Assembly (NCBI RefSeq): GCF_001475935.1 | Contig: NZ_LDQA01000001.1 | Span: forward strand, 62,001 to 126,000 | DNA from: Aureimonas ureilytica | Lineage (GTDB): Bacteria > Pseudomonadota > Alphaproteobacteria > Rhizobiales > Rhizobiaceae | DNA length: 64,000 nucleotides | Direction of reading: 5' to 3' | Shown: piece after piece, positions 52,739 to 62,410 of the stretch | How the letters are laid out: each line of letters begins with the position of its first letter | Position numbering within the stretch: position 1 is the first letter of the stretch | The notes under the pieces: model-generated | The model's input: only the letters and a program-made list of their open reading frames with translations | What the model was told of the DNA's origin: nothing | Database searches by the model: none | Made by a program: the position numbers and the translations under genes

Positions 52739-52838
52739 CTACACGCTTCCCTCAAGGGGGCTATGTAGTCTGCGGACTGGATCGAATACAACGATTTTCG
52801 CGTACCCCTTTCAGTTCCATCCATAACGAAGGTTTGGG

Positions 52839-54011
52839 ATGACGGCTTTCGGGCGACGCATCTATCTAGATTACAACGCGAGTGCACCGCTTCTGCCGGA
52901 GGTTCGAGAGGCCCTGGTGGTTGCGCTCGACCTCGTGGGCAATCCGTCCTCCGTTCACTTCGAGGGACGCTCGGCGCGCGCGGCGCTGTCGCGTGCTCGT
53001 GGCCAGATCGCCGAGCTTGTCGGTTCATCGCCAGAAAATGTCGTCTTCACGAGCGGCGCTAGCGAAGCCGCCGCTACCTGTCTCACGCCGAATTGGCTGA
53101 CGGCTGGTGAGGATGTGGTTTTGCCTCGTCTGGCTGTTCTCGACACCGATCATCCGTGCATCCGGGATGGGGGACGCTTTCCTGCGGCTACACTTATTCG
53201 CTTGCCGGTCACAGCGGACGGGATCGTTGATCCTCAAGCCCTTGAAGACTGGGCCCACCTTGGACCGGGCCTTCTGGCCATAACGCTCGCGAATAGCGAA
53301 ACCGGTGTGATCCAGCCCCTCGGTCCGATCGCCGAAATTTGCCGCCGGTTCGCGATCCGTCTCGTGATCGATGCGGTACAGATGGCCGGGCGGCTGTCCA
53401 TCTCGCATTGCTTGGAACATGCGGATGCGGTGATCCTGTCCGCTCATAAGATCGGCGGCCCGAAGGGAACCGGGGCCTTCGTGTTGCGCAGCGACGGGTT
53501 TCGCCCGGCTCCTTTGATTCTTGGAGGCGCCCAAGAAAAGCGCCAGCGTGCAGGAACGGAGGCTCTTCCTCTTATCGTGGGTTTCGGCATGGCAGCCGAA
53601 TTGGCGACGGTACGGGCGCAACGCCACGAAGAGCTTGCGGTTCTCAAGAGCTATCTCCGAGCGCGTTTGGCAACGTTCGATGAGAGCCTTCTCGTCAATC
53701 AGGGCGAATTGGCTTTGCCACAGACCTTGTCGCTGCATCACCCCAAGCTGCGGGCCGAGACCGTGCAGATCGCGCTGGATCTCGAAGGCATCGCCGTATC
53801 GGCCGGCTCGGCCTGTTCATCGGGAAAGATCGGCGCGAGCCACGTTCTGACCGCGCTCCATCGAGCCGGCGTTCGCATCGATCCTGATGCAGGAGCGATT
53901 CGGGTCAGCTTCGGGCTCGAAACGTCCGAGCGCGACATCGAGACATTCGCCGCTGCCTACGAGCGGATTTGGCGACGAAGCGTGACTGGCGGCAACCCGA
54001 AAGCCGCCTGA
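52839..54011 (+). CDS. Cysteine desulfurase, NifS/IscS type (group I)
   Basis: Removes sulfur from cysteine for iron-sulfur cluster building. 390 residues. DYNASAPL at the N-terminus, PLP-contacting D178/Q181 (LVIDAVQMAGR), PLP-lysine K204 in SAHKIGGPKGTGAF and the catalytic Cys326 in the long flexible loop AGSACSSGKIG show group I chemistry. It heads the SUF operon 141 bases before sufB, as in other alphaproteobacteria. A second desulfurase of the SufS type is encoded at the far end. No iscR-like regulator gene is adjacent. Confidence 0.92.
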   Translation: MTAFGRRIYLDYNASAPLLPEVREALVVALDLVGNPSSVHFEGRSARAALSRARGQIAELVGSSPENVVFTSGASEAAATCLTPNWLTAGEDVVLPRLAVLDTDHPCIRDGGRFPAATLIRLPVTADGIVDPQALEDWAHLGPGLLAITLANSETGVIQPLGPIAEICRRFAIRLVIDAVQMAGRLSISHCLEHADAVILSAHKIGGPKGTGAFVLRSDGFRPAPLILGGAQEKRQRAGTEALPLIVGFGMAAELATVRAQRHEELAVLKSYLRARLATFDESLLVNQGELALPQTLSLHHPKLRAETVQIALDLEGIAVSAGSACSSGKIGASHVLTALHRAGVRIDPDAGAIRVSFGLETSERDIETFAAAYERIWRRSVTGGNPKAA

Positions 54012-54152
54012 AAACAAACGACGAATCTAATCTGGCTGGGCATCTTCAACTTTTTCCAGCGGATCACCATTTCAACGGTCGTGCGCAATCGATATATGCC
54101 GACCGAATAACCGACCACCGGACTTTGAATCCGGCGAGTATGGAGAACGAGC

Positions 54153-55691
54153 ATGCCAGCAGTCCAGGAGACCATTGATCAGGTCCGCCGGATCGACGTC
54201 GACCAGTACAAGTACGGCTTCGAGACGCAGATCGAAATGGACGTCGCTCCCAAAGGTCTGACGGAAGATACGATCCGTCTGATCTCCGGCAAGAAGGGCG
54301 AGCCGGAGTGGATGCTGGAATGGCGGCTCCAAGCCTTCGAACGCTGGAAGACGATGGAAAGCCCGTCCTGGGCTCGCCTCGATTACCCCGAGATCGACTT
54401 TCAGGACATCCATTACTACGCCGCTCCCAAATCCATGTCGGGTCCGGCCTCGCTGGCCGAGGTCGATCCGGAGATCCTGCGGACCTATGAAAAGCTCGGC
54501 ATCCCGCTGAAGGAACAGGAAATCCTGGCCGGTGTGCGCCGGGCCGACGAGCCGTCCGCGTTCGAAAGCGATGATGACTCCGGGGTGCCGCCGTCGGAGG
54601 GCAGTTATGGCGGGCGCGTCGCCGTCGACGCCGTCTTCGACTCCGTTTCGGTCGCCACGACCTTCAAGAAAGAGCTTCAGAAAGCCGGCGTGATCTTCAT
54701 GCCGATCTCCGAGGCGATCCGCGATCATCCCGATCTCGTGCGCAAATATCTCGGCACGGTCGTTCCGGTGTCGGACAATTTCTTCGCGACGATGAATTCG
54801 GCCGTGTTTACGGACGGCTCCTTCGTCTACATTCCGCCGGGCGTGCGCTGCCCGATGGAACTGTCCACCTATTTCCGCATCAACGAGCGTAACACGGGCC
54901 AGTTCGAGCGCACGCTGATCATCGCCGACGCCGGCTCCTACGTGTCCTATCTCGAAGGCTGCACGGCGCCGCAGCGCGACGAGAACCAGCTTCATGCGGC
55001 CGTTGTCGAACTCGTCGCGCTTGATGACGCGGAGATCAAATACTCGACCGTCCAGAACTGGTATCCCGGTGACAAGGACGGGAAAGGTGGCATCTACAAT
55101 TTCGTGACTAAGCGTGGCGATTGCCGGGGCACGAACTCGCGCATTTCTTGGACGCAGGTCGAGACAGGATCGGCCATCACCTGGAAGTACCCGTCCTGCA
55201 TCCTGCGCGGCGACAATTCGCGCGGCGAGTTCTATTCGATCGCGGTGTCGAACGGACGCCAGCAGATCGATTCCGGCACGAAGATGATCCACATCGGCAA
55301 GAATACGTCGAGCCGCATCATCTCCAAGGGCATCTCGGCGGGGCATTCCAACAACACCTATCGCGGTCAGGTCACGGCGATGAAGAAGGCGGCGAACGCA
55401 CGCAACTTCACGCAGTGCGACTCTCTTCTGATTGGCGAGGAGTGCGGCGCGCATACCGTGCCTTACATCGAGGCGAAGAATTCCTCGGCGCAGTTCGAGC
55501 ATGAAGCGACCACGTCGAAGATTTCAGAGGATCAGCTGTTCTACTGCATGCAGCGAGGCATTCCCGAGGAGGAAGCTGTCGCGCTGATCGTGAATGGCTT
55601 CGTAAAGGACGTGATCCAGCAACTGCCCATGGAATTTGCCGTGGAAGCGCAGAAGCTGATCGGCATCTCGCTGGAAGGCAGCGTGGGCTGA
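54153..55691 (+). CDS. sufB: Fe-S cluster assembly protein SufB
   Basis: Scaffold core of the SufBCD complex. 512 residues including the [20 protein letters not shown] helix and the beta-helix core with [47 protein letters not shown] and [16 protein letters not shown]. The conserved Cys in GEECGAHT is the expected cluster/sulfur-handling residue. The C-terminal domain [21 protein letters not shown] binds SufC. Second gene of the operon. Confidence 0.97.
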   Translation: MPAVQETIDQVRRIDVDQYKYGFETQIEMDVAPKGLTEDTIRLISGKKGEPEWMLEWRLQAFERWKTMESPSWARLDYPEIDFQDIHYYAAPKSMSGPASLAEVDPEILRTYEKLGIPLKEQEILAGVRRADEPSAFESDDDSGVPPSEGSYGGRVAVDAVFDSVSVATTFKKELQKAGVIFMPISEAIRDHPDLVRKYLGTVVPVSDNFFATMNSAVFTDGSFVYIPPGVRCPMELSTYFRINERNTGQFERTLIIADAGSYVSYLEGCTAPQRDENQLHAAVVELVALDDAEIKYSTVQNWYPGDKDGKGGIYNFVTKRGDCRGTNSRISWTQVETGSAITWKYPSCILRGDNSRGEFYSIAVSNGRQQIDSGTKMIHIGKNTSSRIISKGISAGHSNNTYRGQVTAMKKAANARNFTQCDSLLIGEECGAHTVPYIEAKNSSAQFEHEATTSKISEDQLFYCMQRGIPEEEAVALIVNGFVKDVIQQLPMEFAVEAQKLIGISLEGSVG

Positions 55692-55766
55692 GGCTCACGC
55701 GCAGGCGCTAACAATTCGAGACGCTGCGCGCTGCGCGGCTCCTTACCACTCATCAGAAGAACGACG

Positions 55767-56522
55767 ATGCTGGAAATCAAGAACCTTCATGCTCGGGTCG
55801 CCGAGACCGGAACCGAAATCCTTCGTGGGCTCGACCTGACTGTCGAGTCGGGCGAAGTCGCCGCGATCATGGGACCGAACGGTTCGGGTAAATCGACGCT
55901 CTCCTACATCATCGCGGGTCGCGAGGATTACGAAGTTACCGAGGGCGACATCCTCTATAATGGCGAGTCGATCCTGGAGATGGATGCGGCCGAGCGTGCC
56001 GCATCCGGCGTGTTCCTCGCCTTCCAGTATCCGCTGGAAATTCCCGGTGTCGCCACGATGACTTTCCTCAAGACGGCGTTGAACTCTCAGCGCAAGGCGC
56101 GCGGCGAAGGCGAGTTGACGACGCCGGACTTCCTGCGCCGGGTGAAGGAGTCGGCCGCTGAATTGAAGATCGACATGGACATGCTCAAGCGTCCTCTGAA
56201 TGTCGGCTTCTCCGGCGGCGAAAAGAAACGGGCCGAAATTTTGCAGATGGCGCTTCTTCAGCCGCATCTCTGCGTCCTCGACGAGACCGATTCCGGCCTT
56301 GACATTGATGCGCTGAAGATCGTGGCGGACGGCGTCAATGCGTTGCGCGGCGCGGATCGCTCCTTCCTCGTCATCACCCATTATCAGCGCCTGCTGGACT
56401 ATATCGTGCCCGACAAGGTGCATGTTCTCTACAAGGGACGCATCATCAAGTCCGGTGACAAGAACCTTGCGCTTCAACTCGAGAACGAAGGTTATGCGCA
56501 GATCATCGGCGAGGCGGCCTGA
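55767..56522 (+). CDS. sufC: Fe-S cluster assembly ATPase SufC
   Basis: ABC-type ATPase driving SufBCD. 251 residues. Walker A is GPNGSGKST (36-44), the signature is VGFSGGEKKRAEIL, Walker B is LCVLDETDSGLDIDAL (note ETDSGLD, usual for SufC), and the switch His is in VITHYQRLLDYI. The stop shares a base with the sufD start (TGATG). Confidence 0.97.
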   Translation: MLEIKNLHARVAETGTEILRGLDLTVESGEVAAIMGPNGSGKSTLSYIIAGREDYEVTEGDILYNGESILEMDAAERAASGVFLAFQYPLEIPGVATMTFLKTALNSQRKARGEGELTTPDFLRRVKESAAELKIDMDMLKRPLNVGFSGGEKKRAEILQMALLQPHLCVLDETDSGLDIDALKIVADGVNALRGADRSFLVITHYQRLLDYIVPDKVHVLYKGRIIKSGDKNLALQLENEGYAQIIGEAA

Positions 56523-57769
56523 TGTCTCTCAGCAAGACGCAGCCGCGCACGGCGGCTGAACTCACTTTGATCGACCGGGCCGAAACGCGATTGTCCAACG
56601 AGACCTCGCGGGAAGCTCTGGAGGTTTTGCGCACGGAAGGTCTTCCGAGCCGCCGTGTGGAAGCTTGGCACTACACGGATCTGCGCGCTTTGCTCGGCCG
56701 CGTGAATGTTCAGGATGGAGAGCAGAAGCCTGCTCAGCCGTCCTACCTCACGCCTCTTCTGCCGCATTCGCTGGTCGTGGAACTCGATCGTCCCGCGGCC
56801 GGAAACGACGTGGCATCCGGGTTGAAGGTTTCCGAAGGCAAGCGCATTGCACCTTGGAACAAGACGGTCAACCATCTCGATCGCGGCATTGATACGATCC
56901 GTGTTCTGAACGAGGCGATGGAAGCCAAGGGCGTCGACATCGAGGTCGCGTCGGGCCTCGTTCTGGCGACGCCTGTCGAACTGCGCCCTGAGTCGAACTC
57001 CACGGGTGGGCAGAGCTATGCCAACGTCGTGGCGGGTGCTGGGTCGTCCGCGACCTTCGTGGAGCGCGCGCCTCCCGCCTCGGCCGGTGCCGTGTCGACG
57101 GCGGTCTATACGCTCGATATCGGCGATGGCGCGGACGTTCTCTGGATCGTCGTTCAGGAAAAGGGCAGCGACGAGAGCCATTTGGGCCAGCTCAACGTCA
57201 CGCTTCGGGCCGATGCCAAGCTGCGGCTGTTCGTTCTGAACGCGGGCGGCGCGGTTGTGCGTCAGGAAGTCCATGCGGTGACGGAAGGCGAGGGCGCCGA
57301 CATCAAGATCCGTGGCGTGAACCTTCTGGATGAAGGCCAGCATATCGACGTGACGACCACCTTGAACCACAATGTCGCGCACACGACCTCGACGGAAATT
57401 TTCCGGAACGTGGTGCTGGGCGGTCATGGTGTGTTCCAGGGGATGATCCGTGTCGCCAAAGGCGCGCAGAAGACCGACGCCCGGTTGGCCTGCAACACGC
57501 TGCTTCTCTCTGACGATGGCGACTTTTCGGCCAAGCCGGAGTTGGAGATCTTCGCGGACGATGTGCAGTGCGGCCACGGCGCGACGGCGGGCGAGATCAA
57601 TGCCGATCATCTCTTCTATCTCATGAGCCGAGGTATTCCCGAGGCCCGCGCCCGATCGCTTCTGGTAAAGGCTTTCGTTGGAGAAGTGGTGGAAGAGCTC
57701 GAAGACGAGACGATCGTCGAGGCGTTGGAAACGCGGATCGACGCTTGGCTCGATAGCAGGCATTCGTAA
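56522..57769 (+). CDS. sufD: Fe-S cluster assembly protein SufD
   Basis: Partner of SufB in the scaffold, needed for iron entry. 415 residues. The helical N-terminus has SRRVEAWHYTDLRALL, the beta-helix core HIDVTTTLNHNVAHTTSTEIFRN-like repeats, and the C-terminal segment CGHGATAGEINADHLFYLMSRGIPEARARSLLVKAF, where the conserved His and Cys for cluster assembly lie. One-base overlap with sufC. Confidence 0.96.
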   Translation: MSLSKTQPRTAAELTLIDRAETRLSNETSREALEVLRTEGLPSRRVEAWHYTDLRALLGRVNVQDGEQKPAQPSYLTPLLPHSLVVELDRPAAGNDVASGLKVSEGKRIAPWNKTVNHLDRGIDTIRVLNEAMEAKGVDIEVASGLVLATPVELRPESNSTGGQSYANVVAGAGSSATFVERAPPASAGAVSTAVYTLDIGDGADVLWIVVQEKGSDESHLGQLNVTLRADAKLRLFVLNAGGAVVRQEVHAVTEGEGADIKIRGVNLLDEGQHIDVTTTLNHNVAHTTSTEIFRNVVLGGHGVFQGMIRVAKGAQKTDARLACNTLLLSDDGDFSAKPELEIFADDVQCGHGATAGEINADHLFYLMSRGIPEARARSLLVKAFVGEVVEELEDETIVEALETRIDAWLDSRHS

Positions 57770-57825
57770 TCAGACCTTCGCTCCGGACCCTCGGAGCGAA
57801 CTCGTCTCAGGAAGGATCGGCAGCG

Positions 57826-59079
57826 ATGAACGCCCCGTTCAACTCCCAGGACCTCGACCAGCGGCCCTACGACGTCGAAGCGATCAGACGCGACTTTCCT
57901 ATCCTGTCACGGACCGTCTACGGCAAACCTCTTGTCTATCTCGACAACGGTGCGTCGGCTCAAAAACCGACTGCGATGCTCGAAGCCGTTCATCGCGCCT
58001 ATAGCGAAGAGTACGCGAACGTGCATCGCGGCCTTCATTTTCTCTCGAACGCCGCAACGGAGGCGTTCGAAGCCTCGCGCGAGACCGTCCGTCATTTCCT
58101 GAACGCCTCGTCGGTCGATGAGATCATCTTCACGCGATCGGCGACCGAAGCGATCAACCTCGTGTCCTACGGGTTCGAGCAGGAAATCGGCGAGGGCGAT
58201 GAGATCGTCCTGACGATCATGGAGCATCACTCGAATCTCGTTCCATGGCACTTCCTGCGAGAGCGTCGGGGCGCCAAGCTCGTGTTCGTACCGGTCGGCG
58301 ACGACGGCTCCATCTCGATGGATGAGTTCGAGAAGGCGATCGGGCCGCGTACGAAGCTCGTCGCCATAACTCATATGTCGAACGTCTTGGGGACGGTGAC
58401 GCCGGTCAAGGACGTCTGTGCACTGGCACAGGCACATGGCATCCCGGTTCTGGTGGATGGCAGCCAAGGTGCTGTGCATCTGAACGTCGATGTTCAGGAC
58501 ATCGGCTGCGATTTTTATATCTTCACCGGCCACAAGGTTTACGGCCCCACCGGGATCGGCGTCCTATACGGTCGTGGCGAGCGATTGGACGCCATGCGCC
58601 CGTTCAATGGCGGCGGCGAAATGATCATCGAGGTGACGGAGGACAGTGTCACCTACAACGCGCCTCCGCATCGCTTCGAAGCCGGCACACCACCGATCGT
58701 TCAAGCGATCGGTCTGGCGGCATCCTTGAACTACATGATGTCGATCGGTCGAGATCGCATCAGCGCGCATGAGCACGACCTTCTCTCCTACGCGACGGAT
58801 CGGCTCAGCGCGATCAATTCGCTTCGAATTTACGGGAATGCGCCGGGCAAGGGCGGCATCATTTCCTTCGACCTCGAAGGCATTCACTCTCATGATGTGG
58901 CCATGCTCATCGACCGCGAGGGCGTGGCCGTTCGAGCGGGAACGCACTGCGCGCAACCGCTCCTCAAGCGGTTTGGTGCGACTTCGACATGCCGGGCTTC
59001 CTTCGCGCTCTATAATACGCGCGCCGAAGTCGATAGTTTGGCAGAAGCTCTAGAAAAGGCTCGGCGGTTTTTCGCCTGA
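57826..59079 (+). CDS. sufS: Cysteine desulfurase SufS (group II)
   Basis: Sulfur donor dedicated to the SUF scaffold. 417 residues. YLDNGASAQKP, HRGLHFLSNAAT, the PLP-lysine K237 in FTGHKVYGPTG and the catalytic Cys375 in the short RAGTHCAQPL loop define group II. AGGAAGG precedes ATG 57826. No sufE is adjacent; a SufE partner would be expected elsewhere because group II enzymes have weak activity alone (family knowledge). Confidence 0.96.
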   Translation: MNAPFNSQDLDQRPYDVEAIRRDFPILSRTVYGKPLVYLDNGASAQKPTAMLEAVHRAYSEEYANVHRGLHFLSNAATEAFEASRETVRHFLNASSVDEIIFTRSATEAINLVSYGFEQEIGEGDEIVLTIMEHHSNLVPWHFLRERRGAKLVFVPVGDDGSISMDEFEKAIGPRTKLVAITHMSNVLGTVTPVKDVCALAQAHGIPVLVDGSQGAVHLNVDVQDIGCDFYIFTGHKVYGPTGIGVLYGRGERLDAMRPFNGGGEMIIEVTEDSVTYNAPPHRFEAGTPPIVQAIGLAASLNYMMSIGRDRISAHEHDLLSYATDRLSAINSLRIYGNAPGKGGIISFDLEGIHSHDVAMLIDREGVAVRAGTHCAQPLLKRFGATSTCRASFALYNTRAEVDSLAEALEKARRFFA

Positions 59080-59087
59080 GAAATCGG

Positions 59088-59516
59088 ATGATGGAAAACA
59101 ATCCTCAAACAGCGGCAGACGCTGGCGAGCAGGCGGTCGAGGACGACCGCGCGGAGGCTAATCGGAGCTTGGCCGATCCTGCCTCCACGTCATCAATCCC
59201 GGCCGACGAGTTGTCGCGTCTGACTGACGACATTATCTCTTCGCTCAAGACCGTCTACGACCCTGAGATCCCTGCCGACATTTACGAGTTGGGCCTGATC
59301 TACAAGATCGACATCGATGACGATCGCAATGTCGCGATCGACATGACTTTGACCGCTCCCGGATGCCCGGTTGCGGGGGAAATGCCGGGCTGGGTGGAAA
59401 ACGCTGTTGGGAGCGTTGAAGGAATTCAGGCCGTGAAGGTCGAGTTGGTTTTCGATCCGCCTTGGACGCCGGAGCGGATGAGCGAAGAGGCGCAGGTGGC
59501 GGTCGGTTGGTACTGA
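59088..59516 (+). CDS. SUF system assembly protein, DUF59/MIP18 family (SufT-like)
   Basis: 142 residues: an acidic, probably disordered N-terminus (1-40), then a DUF59 domain with SLKTVYDPEIPADIYELGLI, the single conserved Cys in TLTAPGCPVAGEMP, and VELVFDPPWTPERMSEEA. DUF59 proteins assist maturation or transfer of Fe-S clusters. Eight bases after sufS, so in the same transcript. Confidence 0.92.
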   Translation: MMENNPQTAADAGEQAVEDDRAEANRSLADPASTSSIPADELSRLTDDIISSLKTVYDPEIPADIYELGLIYKIDIDDDRNVAIDMTLTAPGCPVAGEMPGWVENAVGSVEGIQAVKVELVFDPPWTPERMSEEAQVAVGWY

Positions 59517-59584
59517 CGAAAGCCTGAAATGGTGAAGGGCGATACGACCCTTCGCCATCCAATGAGAACGAAAAGGAATCTCAC

Positions 59585-59956
59585 ATGGCGCGCTTTTCCA
59601 TCATGACCCTGAGTCCCGCAGCCGCAGAACGGGTTCGCGCGCTGGTAAGTGCTTCATCCTCGCCGGCCGACGGCATTCGTGTCGGAGTGAAGAAGGGCGG
59701 CTGTGCCGGCATGGAATACACGATCGCTCTGGCGGATGCCGCCAAGCCGGGCGAAGACGTGGTGGAACAGGACGGAGCGAAGGTCTTCGTGGCCCCTGAG
59801 GCCGTGCTCTTTTTGCTGGGCACACGCATGGACTACGAAGAAACGATTCTTCGCTCCGGCTTCGTGTTCAACAACCCCAATCAGACCTCCGCTTGTGGTT
59901 GCGGCGAATCGGTCGAACTGAAGCCCGCTGACGCGGCGCGTCTTCAGTCCGCTTAA
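59585..59956 (+). CDS. sufA: A-type iron-sulfur carrier protein (SufA/IscA family)
   Basis: 123 residues. The three cluster-binding cysteines are present: Cys40 in KKGGCAGMEY, and Cys104 and Cys106 in SACGCGES. Takes clusters from SufBCD to target enzymes. Last gene of the SUF operon; a strong terminator lies 22 bases past the stop. Confidence 0.95.
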   Translation: MARFSIMTLSPAAAERVRALVSASSSPADGIRVGVKKGGCAGMEYTIALADAAKPGEDVVEQDGAKVFVAPEAVLFLLGTRMDYEETILRSGFVFNNPNQTSACGCGESVELKPADAARLQSA

Positions 59957-59977
59957 ATCCCGTCGATTTGAGATAAA

Positions 59978-60012
59978 AAACGCAGCGCTCCTTACGGGGC
60001 GCTGCGTTTCAC
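59978..60012. terminator. Bidirectional terminator between sufA and the DEAD-box gene
   Basis: AAACGCAGCGC (59978-59988) pairs perfectly with GCGCTGCGTTT (59999-60009) around a short loop, with an A-run on one side and TTT on the other. It ends the SUF operon and the convergent helicase gene. Confidence 0.85.
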
Positions 60013-60039
60013 ATTTGATGTAGGACCGCTTGCGCCTTT

Positions 60040-61593
60040 TCAGGCGCTTGCGCTCGTGCGGATCAGCATGAAGGCAGGAATATCGTCCCCGAAGCCGACT
60101 GGCGTCGGCTCGTCCGCGTTCGATGCGCGTCCTCCGCCACGACGATCGCTCCCTTGGGATGAACCAAATGTGCGACGGCTGCTATCGCGAGGCGTGCGGT
60201 CCCGGTCGCGGCGCGACGACAATCTCTCATCAGCGATCACGTCCATATTGGTCTCCAAGCTCTCCAGTGAACGTTCGGCCGCCTTCTCGATATCGAAGTC
60301 CGGTTGTTCGATCGAAGCTTCCGTTGTCTCAACGTCTCGCGTGGATCGGTTTCGGCCGCGACTACGACCGGATTTTCCCCGAGACTCGCCGGCACCCCGT
60401 TTGCTGCCGCGACGCTCCGAGCGCTCGCCGTCTTCGTCGCCAGCCGATGGTGCGGGCAGTGAAGCGATATCGCCATCAAGCCATTCGATCGACTGCGCGG
60501 TCATGGACAGGATCGCATCGAGATATTTTTGATCCGGTTTCGAAACCAGCGTGAAGGCCTTGCCGGAGCGTCCGGCGCGACCGGTACGGCCAATCCGATG
60601 GACATAGTCTTCGGCGTGAATGGGGACGTCGAAATTGAAGACGTGGCTCACCATGGGAATGTCGAGACCTCGCGCCGCCACGTCCGAGGCGACGAGGAAG
60701 GTGATCTTTCCGTCGCGAAACGCCTGCAGCGTCATCATGCGCGATCTTTGATCCATATCGCCATGCAGGGCGCCGACGGAGAAGCCATGCTTCTCCATCG
60801 ACCGGAACAACAAGGAGACATCGCGTTTCCGGTTGCAGAAGATGATGGCGTTGGTCAGCTCCTCGCCTTGGCTGCGGATGATCTGGCGCAACGCCTCGCG
60901 CTTGGCGTAATCTTCCTTTCGGGTCGCAACCAGACGCTGCTCGATCGTGTTCGCCGTCGAGGCGGGCTTGGCAACTTCCACCCGAACTGGGTTCTGAAGG
61001 AACTGATCGGTCAAGCGCGTGATTTCGGGCGGCATGGTGGCCGAGAAAAACAGCGTTTGCCGGGTGAAGGGGATGAGCTTGCAGATGCGCTCGATGTCCG
61101 GGATGAAGCCCATGTCGAGCATACGATCGGCTTCGTCGATGACCAGGATCTCGACGCCGGTCATCAGCAATCGGCCGCGCTCGAAATGGTCGAGAAGGCG
61201 ACCGGGCGTCGCGATCAGAACATCGACACCCCGTTCGAGTTTCTTGTTCTGATCCTCGAAGGACACGCCGCCGATCAAGAGAGCAACGCTCAAGCGCTGG
61301 TTGGCGCCATATTTGACGAAGGATTCTTCGACTTGTGCTGCCAGTTCGCGTGTCGGCTCGACAATCACCGTGCGGGGCATTCGAGCGCGCGCACGGCCCT
61401 GCTCCAGTAGGGTGAGCATGGGAAGCACGAAAGACGCGGTCTTTCCGGTCCCGGTCTGCGCGATTCCCAGCACGTCGCGTCGAGCGAGCGCGTGAGGAAT
61501 GGCCTCTGCCTGAATAGGAGTTGGCTGCGAGTAGCCTGCCGCCTCGACAGCGGAAAGAACTTTCGCGCTCAAGCCTAGTTCTGAGAAGTGCAT
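60040..61593 (-). CDS. DEAD-box RNA helicase (RhlE-like)
   Basis: ATP-dependent RNA remodelling protein. 517 residues. Q-motif FSELGLSAKVLSAVEAAGYSQ..PIQ, motif I AQTGTGKT, Ia PTRELA, II DEAD, III SAT, and VI HRIGRTGRAGR are all intact. The C-terminal tail (about 375-517) is rich in Arg, Ser, Gly and Glu, likely for non-specific RNA binding. ATG 61593 (MHFSELGL) fits the family; an ATG at 61626 is also in frame and neither has a strong ribosome-binding site. Confidence 0.93.
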   Translation of the reverse strand: MHFSELGLSAKVLSAVEAAGYSQPTPIQAEAIPHALARRDVLGIAQTGTGKTASFVLPMLTLLEQGRARARMPRTVIVEPTRELAAQVEESFVKYGANQRLSVALLIGGVSFEDQNKKLERGVDVLIATPGRLLDHFERGRLLMTGVEILVIDEADRMLDMGFIPDIERICKLIPFTRQTLFFSATMPPEITRLTDQFLQNPVRVEVAKPASTANTIEQRLVATRKEDYAKREALRQIIRSQGEELTNAIIFCNRKRDVSLLFRSMEKHGFSVGALHGDMDQRSRMMTLQAFRDGKITFLVASDVAARGLDIPMVSHVFNFDVPIHAEDYVHRIGRTGRAGRSGKAFTLVSKPDQKYLDAILSMTAQSIEWLDGDIASLPAPSAGDEDGERSERRGSKRGAGESRGKSGRSRGRNRSTRDVETTEASIEQPDFDIEKAAERSLESLETNMDVIADERLSSRRDRDRTPRDSSRRTFGSSQGSDRRGGGRASNADEPTPVGFGDDIPAFMLIRTSASA

Positions 61594-61811
61594 GAGGTCG
61601 CTATGTCTTTCTCTTGGCGAGGACATAGCCGAGGCCAGATCCCCACGCATCGGTTCCTTGCGCCATAGGCGCGAGCGGCCAAGTTGTCAAGCGAAGGGCC
61701 GTTGTTGCTTGTGGACAGCGGACGGATCTACCTCAACCGGCGAGCAGAACGGACCTGGCAGATTGACGACCAATCTTCCACGTCCGCTGGAGCGTACCGC
61801 TCAGTTTGTTC

Positions 61812-62396
61812 TCAGTTCGAGGCGGGGCCGAAGCGGTAAGGTGTATTGGGCGCGATGAAGAGCTCATACGTATCGGTGACTTCTCCATCGAGCGGCAGAA
61901 TGTCGAAGAAAAGTGTCAAGTTGCTTTCCTGACCCTCAGCCGGCGGATCGGCTCGGTACCCGACGACGGCGCCTTTCACGTCCGCAATCTCGGTGATCTC
62001 CACGGACGAGGACACTCGCGAGCCCTCGGCGGATTGTTCGATCTGCTGGACGAAAAACCTGTTGCCGCCGTCTTCCTTGGCAGGCTGGGTCATCACGGTT
62101 CTCCAGACCCCATGTCGTTCACCATCCGTCCAAGGACCGACGAGTTGCACGTCCCCGATCATAGGGTCGAGAGCCGAGATGGCAGCCAGAGCCTTGATAT
62201 CGGGTCCAGCCTTGCTTTCGGTCGGGGCAGGGGCTTTCGCGTCCGGTTGACCGTCGCTTTTGGGCGCCGTCGGAGCGCCAGCGGCGGGAGTAGGCGCTTC
62301 GGGCAACGCGGGAGCCTGAGCCCATGCAAAGCCACCCAACGAAGCCAGAAGCAAGGCCATCGCGACTGACGGGAGGAGGCTCTGTGTTCTACGCAT
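61812..62396 (-). CDS. Uncharacterised secreted protein
   Basis: 194 residues, not recognised. Signal peptide about 1-26 (ending FAWA). A Pro/Ala-rich spacer (about 27-68) follows, and then a compact domain with VGPWTDGERHGVWRTVMTQ, NRFFVQQIEQS and NLTLFFDILPLDG. No cysteines in the mature part, so it does not look like an IalB-type protein. It lies 14 bases downstream of parE on the same strand, so it is probably co-transcribed with it. Function unknown. Confidence 0.7.
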   Translation of the reverse strand: MRRTQSLLPSVAMALLLASLGGFAWAQAPALPEAPTPAAGAPTAPKSDGQPDAKAPAPTESKAGPDIKALAAISALDPMIGDVQLVGPWTDGERHGVWRTVMTQPAKEDGGNRFFVQQIEQSAEGSRVSSSVEITEIADVKGAVVGYRADPPAEGQESNLTLFFDILPLDGEVTDTYELFIAPNTPYRFGPASN

Positions 62397-62410
62397 CGTA
62401 TCAGCCTTCT

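Noticed and set aside
54072-55502. Minus-strand open frame opposite sufB
   Set aside because: sufB on the other strand is unmistakable; the antisense product is not a known protein.
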